Shown here piece by piece: positions 14,223 through 18,760 of a stretch of DNA of 18,760 bases. Source of the stretch: Chryseosolibacter sp966080355 (GTDB lineage Bacteria; Bacteroidota; Bacteroidia; Cytophagales; Cyclobacteriaceae); contig CBHROW010000062.1 in assembly GCA_966080355.1 (NCBI GenBank), forward strand, positions 1-18,760. Direction: 5' to 3'. The notes under the pieces were generated by a model. The model saw only the letters and a list, made by a program, of their open reading frames with translations, did no database searches and was not told where the DNA came from. Numbering within the stretch: position 1 is the stretch's first letter; each line of letters opens with the position of its first letter. Position numbers and translations under genes: made by a program.

Positions 14223-14687
14223 TTACTCTGCGATCTGATCAGTGATCGTGAGCTGATTGTTATTCAATGAGGTTACATATTGCCGAAGTGGTCGCCATGC
14301 GACTCCCGAGGTTGGCGAACCATTGCTGAATTGAAATGCCGAACCACAGCAGGGATCTTCCATCCACAATCCCGAAACATGAACGTTCACGGTTGCGCAG
14401 GCATCGTTAGGATGGTAGGAGCAATTTCTTTCGAATGCGAGGTACTTCGATGCACTTTCCTTGTAGATGATCAATCCCCGTACACCTGCATCATCGTAAT
14501 AGTCATAGCCTTGCGTCTGCAATTTCTGGTATTGCGGCAAATTCAGATTGATGAGAATACTGCCAAAGGCCGTATACGGAATATCAGCATCGGAAAGATT
14601 CGGCTGACATGAATTTCCCATCAGTAACATAGTCACAAGAACACCGATAACTGAACATATCCGAAGCCGACTATGAATTGTAGTCAT
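14223..14687 (-). CDS. Lipoprotein with a degenerate Rieske-like domain
   Basis: A 154-residue protein. ATG 14687 begins a lipoprotein signal (RLRICSVIGVLVTMLLMGNSC, residues 7-27 broken at Cys27), so the mature protein is probably lipid-anchored in the cell envelope. The open frame reaches back to 14807, but that part only shadows the dehydrogenase gene. The C-terminal half has the shape of a Rieske domain: YLAFERNCSYHPNDAC (Cys89, His92), then DPCCGSAFQFSNGSP (Cys113-Cys114) and GVAWRPLRQYVTS. The canonical ligands CxH and CxxH are not present: the first pair reads CxxH and the second CC without histidine. I recall similar CCGSxF lipoproteins in Bacteroidota. It may be a former or altered cluster site, or a disulfide-stabilised fold. 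Its start overlaps the dehydrogenase stop by 17 bases. Confidence 0.72.
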   Translation of the reverse strand: MTTIHSRLRICSVIGVLVTMLLMGNSCQPNLSDADIPYTAFGSILINLNLPQYQKLQTQGYDYYDDAGVRGLIIYKESASKYLAFERNCSYHPNDACATVNVHVSGLWMEDPCCGSAFQFSNGSPTSGVAWRPLRQYVTSLNNNQLTITDQIAE

Positions 14688-15519
14688 AAAATCCCCTGCC
14701 TGTTTTTTTGCCGAGGTGGCCCGCCTGCACCTTCTGTTCCTGAACACGACTTGGCCTGAACTTGGGATCATGATGAAACGCCTCGAACAACGATGACGTA
14801 ACAGCAAAATTTACATCCATGCCAATGAGATCCATGAGCTCGAAGGGGCCCATTTTAAATCCTGAATTTCGAATCAGCTGATCGATCGTTGTGAAATCGG
14901 TCACTCCTTCCTCGGCAAGTTTGAGCGACTCAACATAAAAATGTCGGGCTACACGGTTAACGATAAAGCCGGGAGAATCTTGTGCGAGCACCGAAGTCTT
15001 GGAAATTTGTTTCACAAAGGCCTGTAATTTTTCGAGTGTTTCGCGGCTGGTGGATGCACCTTGAATAATTTCAACTAGCCGCATTACCGGAGCAGGATTG
15101 AAAAAATGCAATCCCGCGAATCTTGCCGAGTGCCTGAGTGAACTGGCAATTGAAGTAATGGAGATCGATGAAGTGTTGGAGGTTAAGATCGTGTCGTCAG
15201 AAACCAGCGCCTCGAGTTCAGCGAATATTCTTCGTTTGATTTCAAGATCTTCTACTGCTGCTTCAATGACCAGATCCGTGTTCAGGTCTTTAAGCGAGGT
15301 ACCAGGAGCGATCCGTTGAAGGATAGGCTGCTTGTCTTGCTGTGGCAATTTCCCTTTGCTAATCAGGCCCTCGAGGCTCCGGCCAATAGCCTGGATTGAC
15401 CTTTCAATCAGCTCGCTTTTAATATCATAAAGCACAACTTCAAGCTGCGCAGCTGCGCACACCTGGGCAATTCCTTGTCCCATAGTACCCGCTCCGATGA
15501 TTCCTACACGCCTGATCAT
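14671..15519 (-). CDS. hbd: 3-hydroxybutyryl-CoA dehydrogenase
   Basis: A 282-residue NAD(P)-dependent 3-hydroxyacyl-CoA dehydrogenase, the same length as the clostridial enzyme. The Rossmann signature is IIGAGTMGQGIA (residues 8-18). The catalytic set falls at familiar numbers: Ser117 in NTSSISIT, His138 in GLHFFNPAPVMRLVEII, Glu150, and Asn188 in DSPGFIVNR. The C-terminal domain shows FKMGPFELMDLIGMDVNF and GHLGKKTGRGFYDY. It interconverts acetoacetyl-CoA and 3-hydroxybutyryl-CoA, serving fatty-acid or aromatic-acid oxidation or polyhydroxybutyrate-type metabolism; which one is not shown. The ATG overlaps the pheS stop (ATGA), so translation of the two is probably coupled although their roles are unrelated. 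Confidence 0.92.
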   Translation of the reverse strand: MIRRVGIIGAGTMGQGIAQVCAAAQLEVVLYDIKSELIERSIQAIGRSLEGLISKGKLPQQDKQPILQRIAPGTSLKDLNTDLVIEAAVEDLEIKRRIFAELEALVSDDTILTSNTSSISITSIASSLRHSARFAGLHFFNPAPVMRLVEIIQGASTSRETLEKLQAFVKQISKTSVLAQDSPGFIVNRVARHFYVESLKLAEEGVTDFTTIDQLIRNSGFKMGPFELMDLIGMDVNFAVTSSLFEAFHHDPKFRPSRVQEQKVQAGHLGKKTGRGFYDYNS

Positions 15520-16553
15520 GCCGTTCCTTCGGAATGAAATTGTTTCAAGAAGCGAATATCGTTTTCAGAATACAGTCTTAAATCGTTGACCTGGTATCGC
15601 AACTGGGTTACACGCTCGATTCCCATTCCGAAGGCAAAACCTGTGAACTCTTCGGGATCTACGCCACAATTCTTAAGTACGTTCGGATGGACCATACCTG
15701 CGCCAGCGATCTCTACCCAGCCGCTCCGTTTGCAAACGACACAACCTGCTCCTTTACAGATCAGACAAGTGACATCGATTTCTGCGCTTGGCTCGGTGAA
15801 TGGAAAGAACGAAGGCCGAAGTCTCAGTTTAATATCCTTACCATACATCTCCTTCGCAAAATGAAAAAGTGTCTGCTTCAGGTCTGCGAAACTTACATTA
15901 CGATCGATATAAAGACCTTCGACCTGATGAAAGAAGCAGTGGGCGCGTGCGGAAATGGCCTCGTTGCGATAAACCCTTCCTGGCATAATCGCCCGAACAG
16001 GGGGCTTTTGTTTTTCCAGCAAACGAATCTGGACGTTCGAAGTATGGGTGCGCAAAAGTACATCACCGCCATCACCACCTTTCTTTTCAATAAAGAATGT
16101 GTCCTGCATCTCGCGTGCCGGATGATTAGGCGGGAAATTGAGCGCTGAGAAGTTGTGCCAGTCATCTTCGATCTCTGGCCCATCGGCAACATTGAACCCG
16201 AGTCGCTCAAATATTTCGATGATCCGATTCTTAGTAATAGTCAGCGGATGAAGATTCCCTATTTTGTTTTGAACAGGCGGAAGCGTGAGATCTATTTCTG
16301 TCTTATCCTCAGATGCCGAAGAAATGCGGTCGTTCAGCTCGGAGAATTTCGATTCCGCTGTTTTCTTTAGCTCGTTCAAGATCCTTCCAAATTCCTTTTT
16401 TTGGTCAGCTGGGATCTGCTTGAGATTTTCAAATAATTCACTGATAACGCCCTTTTTGCTGATGTACTTCAGGCGGAAAGACTCGAGATCAGTTTTCGTT
16501 TTTACAGAGAAAGCCTTTACCTCCTCGATCAGATCATGAATTTTGTTTTCCAT
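15516..16553 (-). CDS. pheS: Phenylalanyl-tRNA synthetase alpha subunit
   Basis: A 345-residue class II aminoacyl-tRNA synthetase subunit that works with PheT to charge tRNA-Phe. It has the N-terminal coiled-coil arm (about residues 1-90), then the catalytic core: HPLTITKNRIIEIFERLGF, FPPNHPAREMQDTFFI, LLRTHTSNVQIR, RVYRNEAISARAHCFFHQVE, SFFPFTEPSAEIDV and GAGMVHPNVLKNCGVDP, ending with FGMGIERVTQLRY. Inside motif 3 there is an inserted cysteine cluster CLICKGAGCVVC (C-x2-C-x4-C-x2-C), absent from the E. coli and Thermus enzymes but usual in this phylum as I recall; it may bind zinc. ATG 16553 (MENKIHDL) is preferred over the longer open frame from 16583. PheT is not adjacent. Confidence 0.97.
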   Translation of the reverse strand: MENKIHDLIEEVKAFSVKTKTDLESFRLKYISKKGVISELFENLKQIPADQKKEFGRILNELKKTAESKFSELNDRISSASEDKTEIDLTLPPVQNKIGNLHPLTITKNRIIEIFERLGFNVADGPEIEDDWHNFSALNFPPNHPAREMQDTFFIEKKGGDGGDVLLRTHTSNVQIRLLEKQKPPVRAIMPGRVYRNEAISARAHCFFHQVEGLYIDRNVSFADLKQTLFHFAKEMYGKDIKLRLRPSFFPFTEPSAEIDVTCLICKGAGCVVCKRSGWVEIAGAGMVHPNVLKNCGVDPEEFTGFAFGMGIERVTQLRYQVNDLRLYSENDIRFLKQFHSEGTA

Positions 16554-16561
16554 TCGTAGCC

Positions 16562-16569
16562 CAAAAATA
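16562..16569 (-). promoter_or_regulatory. Candidate -7 element ahead of pheS
   Basis: On the minus strand TATTTTTG matches TAnnTTTG, but it lies only eight bases before the chosen ATG (16553), so the message would be almost leaderless. No well-spaced TTTG is found upstream. It could be chance in T-rich DNA, or translation could begin at an alternative codon. Confidence 0.3.
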
Positions 16570-16614
16570 CTAATCGAGGGCAAAAAAATAAATTCAATAA
16601 CCGGAAGACTGCGT

Positions 16615-17715
16615 TTAGAAGTGGGTCACCACTTTTCGCTTAAGGGTAGTCCCTTCTTCGGCTTTTTTGTTCGTTCCGTAGAAGTAGATCAGCCGGTCGA
16701 GCACGACACAAAGTGTAAGGGCAATGAAGGAAGCTATGCCAATAACGGCCAAGTTGCCATAGTGCCTGAACACCACTGCAAGGGCAATGAATGAAATGTG
16801 AATTGTCATCAGCAACAGCACAGCCAGTCTATGGCTTTTGCCGAGTCTGACAACGGCATGGTGGATGTGCCGCTTATCTGCAGTGAGGGGCGATAATCTA
16901 AGATAAAGCCTGATACAAACTACCCGTATCGTGTCGACAATTGGAACGATCAACACACAAAGCGCGGTTCCTGCCGTAGACATGAATTTAAATTCACTTC
17001 CTACCGGCAATGCTGCGTTGTGACTCATAAAGGCGATGGCCAGGATCGATAAAGTCATTCCAATTACTAACGAGCCAGTATCGCCCATAAAAATTTTTGA
17101 TGGCTGCCAGTTTTGTGTAAGGAATGCTAGAATGCTTCCCACCAAAGTAAAGCAAAAAAGTGCATAGTGCTCGATATGAACTGCATAGAACCATGTTCCG
17201 AAAAATAACAGGGCAACAAGGGAAAATGTGCCAGCCAGCCCATCTATTCCATCGATCAGGTTAAACGAATTGGTCAAAAGAATGATGGTCACAAATGTCA
17301 GCGCAAAGCTGATTGCGGGATGCAGCTCATATACACCGAAAAGGCCGTCCAGGGATGTGATCTTGATGTCGAGCAAAAAGAAAACCAGTATGGCAGCAAG
17401 TGCTTGTCCTAAAATTTTCTTCAATGGTCGCAAATGGATCAGATCATCCAAAAAACCGATCAAAAACGGGATGATGAGAACAGCGAGCAGTGCGGTAGTT
17501 TGAGCAAAAGTCGTTGCTTTAGTCCAGGCCAGAATCCCAATTGCCAAGCCTGCAAAAATTGCAATCCCGCCCATCGAGGGAGTTATCTGCGTATGAATCC
17601 TTCGCTTATCAGGCGCATCGTACAGATTGTTTTTTGCAGAGTAACGAATAATGAACGGCAACGTAAGGAGACAAGCCAGGAAAGCCGTTATTGCAATAAA
17701 AATGACCGAAACCAT
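16615..17715 (-). CDS. MraY/WecA/TagO-family undecaprenyl-phosphate GlcNAc-1-phosphate transferase
   Basis: A 366-residue polytopic enzyme with about ten to eleven membrane helices. The family transfers a sugar-1-phosphate from a UDP-sugar to undecaprenyl phosphate, the first committed step of many surface glycans. Motifs in order are PDKRRIHTQITPSMGG, the Mg2+-binding GFLDDLIHLRPLKKILGQ (Asp-Asp near residue 90), LTNSFNLIDGIDGLAG, KIFMGDTGSLVIG, and the cytoplasmic PLTADKRHIHH, whose HxHH box marks the WecA/TagO group as opposed to MraY. The 5' frame extends to a TTG at 17721; ATG 17715 is preferred. It stands between the sugar-phosphate transferase and pheS. With wecE in the window an enterobacterial-common-antigen-like parallel is tempting, but the other required genes are absent. 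Confidence 0.92.
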   Translation of the reverse strand: MVSVIFIAITAFLACLLTLPFIIRYSAKNNLYDAPDKRRIHTQITPSMGGIAIFAGLAIGILAWTKATTFAQTTALLAVLIIPFLIGFLDDLIHLRPLKKILGQALAAILVFFLLDIKITSLDGLFGVYELHPAISFALTFVTIILLTNSFNLIDGIDGLAGTFSLVALLFFGTWFYAVHIEHYALFCFTLVGSILAFLTQNWQPSKIFMGDTGSLVIGMTLSILAIAFMSHNAALPVGSEFKFMSTAGTALCVLIVPIVDTIRVVCIRLYLRLSPLTADKRHIHHAVVRLGKSHRLAVLLLMTIHISFIALAVVFRHYGNLAVIGIASFIALTLCVVLDRLIYFYGTNKKAEEGTTLKRKVVTHF

Positions 17716-17739
17716 AGACAACTAGCGGGAACGCCATCT

Positions 17740-17747
17740 CAAAGATA
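17740..17747 (-). promoter_or_regulatory. Candidate -7 element for the WecA/TagO-like gene
   Basis: On the minus strand TATCTTTG matches TAnnTTTG exactly and lies 24 bases before the ATG at 17715, predicting a leader of about 18 nt. The closest upstream TTG is about 26 bases away, wider than usual. If real, this gene starts a transcript separate from the sugar-phosphate transferase. Confidence 0.5.
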
Positions 17748-17791
17748 GTGATTTCTATACGATTCGGTCGATGCAAGTAACCGTTCGCTCG

Positions 17792-18760
17792 CTAGTAGGC
17801 TTTCTGGTCGCCTTTGGTCAGTGAGATTATTGTGGCGATGATGATTTTGAGATCCAGCAGGAACGTCCAGTTTTCAATGTAGAATCGATCGAGTTTTACC
17901 CGTCCCCGCATCAGCATTTCGGTTTGAGTTTCGCCTCTGAAGCCTTTCGCCTGTGCCAGACCGGTGATACCTGGCTTGACGTAATGGCGCGCCATGAATT
18001 TTTCGATTTTCGGAGAAAACTCTTCATTGAGTTTCAACGGATGTGGCCTAGGACCGATGATCGACATTTGACCTTTCAGTACGTTGATAAACTGTGGTAA
18101 CTCGTCAAGGCTTGTTTTGCGCAGGAATCTCCCGACCGTAGTGACGCGCGGATCGTCTTTCGTAGCCTGCTTGAATTCAGGATGATGCACAATCATCGTC
18201 CGGAACTTGAGACAATTGAATGGCCTATTGCCTTTGCCTGCTCTTTTCTGTTTGAAAAACACAGGACCTTTGGAATCCAGTTTTATTGCGATAGCGATAA
18301 TGGGGATCAACCATGAGAGAATGAACAAGGTGACTGCTCCTGAAAACAGCACATCAAATATTCTTTTGACGATCTGATTTTTGCGATCGTCAAGCGGAAC
18401 GGCAGCAACATTCAAAACAGGAATGTTATCATACCTCTCCAAGGAAACGCCTCTTGACGCAAAGCCGCGATAGTCGGTTATCAATTTTACCTTGATAAGG
18501 TTAGACAAGCCAAAATCGATGAGATTTTTGACCCGAACATTCTCTGTGTAAGGCAGGCAGCAATAAATTTCATGGACTTCGTTCTCCTTACAGAAGTCAT
18601 TGAGATCTTCAAGCGAACGGACTTCCCGGTTGGAAATGTTTTGATCGAAATAACCAAGAAATCTGAAGCCGAATTCCGGATGAAGCCTGAAAAACTTTCG
18701 CATCTCCCACGCCAAGTCCCCGAAGCCGACAATAACAACGTTCTTGAAATTCAGCTTTTT
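17792..18760 (-). CDS. Polyprenyl-phosphate sugar-phosphate transferase, monotopic (WbaP/WcaJ type), 5' end outside window
   Basis: The frame is open to the right edge, giving 322 visible residues; the start and probably an N-terminal membrane bundle lie beyond it. The visible part begins with a nucleotide-binding-like Rossmann strand KNVVIVGFGDLAWEM, typical of the central CoA-binding-like domain of this family. A re-entrant membrane helix follows (FSGAVTLFILSWLIPIIAIA, about residues 139-159). Then comes the catalytic bacterial sugar transferase domain: GPVFFKQKRAGKGNRPF, LKFRTM, LRKTSLDELPQFINVLKG with the catalytic Asp-Glu, SIIGPRPHP, and KPGITGLAQAKGFRGET. Such enzymes put hexose-1-phosphate or an amino sugar phosphate on undecaprenyl phosphate to start exopolysaccharide or O-antigen synthesis. 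The sugar is not predictable. An internal TTG could be mistaken for a start. Confidence 0.92.
   Translation of the reverse strand, partial: KKLNFKNVVIVGFGDLAWEMRKFFRLHPEFGFRFLGYFDQNISNREVRSLEDLNDFCKENEVHEIYCCLPYTENVRVKNLIDFGLSNLIKVKLITDYRGFASRGVSLERYDNIPVLNVAAVPLDDRKNQIVKRIFDVLFSGAVTLFILSWLIPIIAIAIKLDSKGPVFFKQKRAGKGNRPFNCLKFRTMIVHHPEFKQATKDDPRVTTVGRFLRKTSLDELPQFINVLKGQMSIIGPRPHPLKLNEEFSPKIEKFMARHYVKPGITGLAQAKGFRGETQTEMLMRGRVKLDRFYIENWTFLLDLKIIIATIISLTKGDQKAY

Noticed and set aside
14688..14807. N-terminal extension of the lipoprotein back to 14807
   Set aside because: The added residues are arginine- and cysteine-rich shadow of the dehydrogenase gene and would bury the lipoprotein signal; ATG 14687 gives a normal signal and lipobox.
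15768..15800. Cysteine cluster in PheS as a fused zinc-finger domain of foreign origin
   Set aside because: The C-x2-C-x4-C-x2-C insert sits at a fixed place in motif 3 and, as I recall, is common in PheS of this phylum.

Overview
The window looks like chromosomal DNA of a Bacteroidota bacterium, probably of the Cytophagales/Chitinophagales type (inference). The signs are: exact TAnnTTTG-type -7 promoter elements ahead of several genes, almost no Shine-Dalgarno sequences, a TonB-dependent receptor with an N-terminal carboxypeptidase-regulatory-like domain, a biotin carrier protein with the extended N-terminal half usual in this phylum, a PheS carrying an inserted four-cysteine cluster, and a small membrane protein family typical of the group. 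Most of the window is ordinary housekeeping and cell-surface metabolism. I see no CRISPR array, intact insertion sequence, phage gene, tRNA or rRNA.

Layout. (1) 1-2227, plus strand: the C-terminal part of homogentisate 1,2-dioxygenase, a ~440-base gene-free patch made of repeat-like debris, then a hotdog thioesterase and a cyclase-family hydrolase with altered metal ligands. (2) 6420-2235, minus strand: a complete regulatory unit with promoter, TPP riboswitch, TonB-dependent receptor, UbiA-family prenyltransferase and PurN, all in one direction with gaps of at most ~45 bases. The riboswitch implies that the receptor imports thiamine or a precursor, and the two downstream genes may share its transcript. 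(3) 6505-9996, plus strand: a biotin carrier protein, then pyrH, frr, a WbqC-family protein and a GT2 glycosyltransferase. (4) 10205-12713, plus strand: a WecE-type sugar aminotransferase overlapping a GT39-like membrane glycosyltransferase that is broken by two compensating frameshifts. (5) 12784-14221, plus strand: a small one-helix membrane protein and a MoxR-type AAA+ ATPase. (6) 18760-14223, minus strand: a monotopic sugar-phosphate transferase (5' end outside the window), a WecA/TagO-like polytopic GlcNAc-1-phosphate transferase, then pheS, a 3-hydroxybutyryl-CoA dehydrogenase and a Rieske-like lipoprotein. The last three overlap head to tail.

How the genes may work together. The GT2 enzyme, the WecE-type aminotransferase and the GT39-like enzyme resemble in outline an Arn-type route, in which an amino sugar is made on a nucleotide carrier, loaded on undecaprenyl phosphate and transferred outside the inner membrane; WbqC lies in the same run. 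The two initiating phosphoglycosyltransferases at the right end fit the same surface-glycan theme. The most interesting points are the TPP-riboswitch operon with its receptor and purN, a perfect 12-bp inverted repeat ending at the UbiA start codon, the compensated double frameshift, the Rieske-like lipoprotein that lacks the usual histidine ligand pattern, and the cyclase with an altered metal motif.
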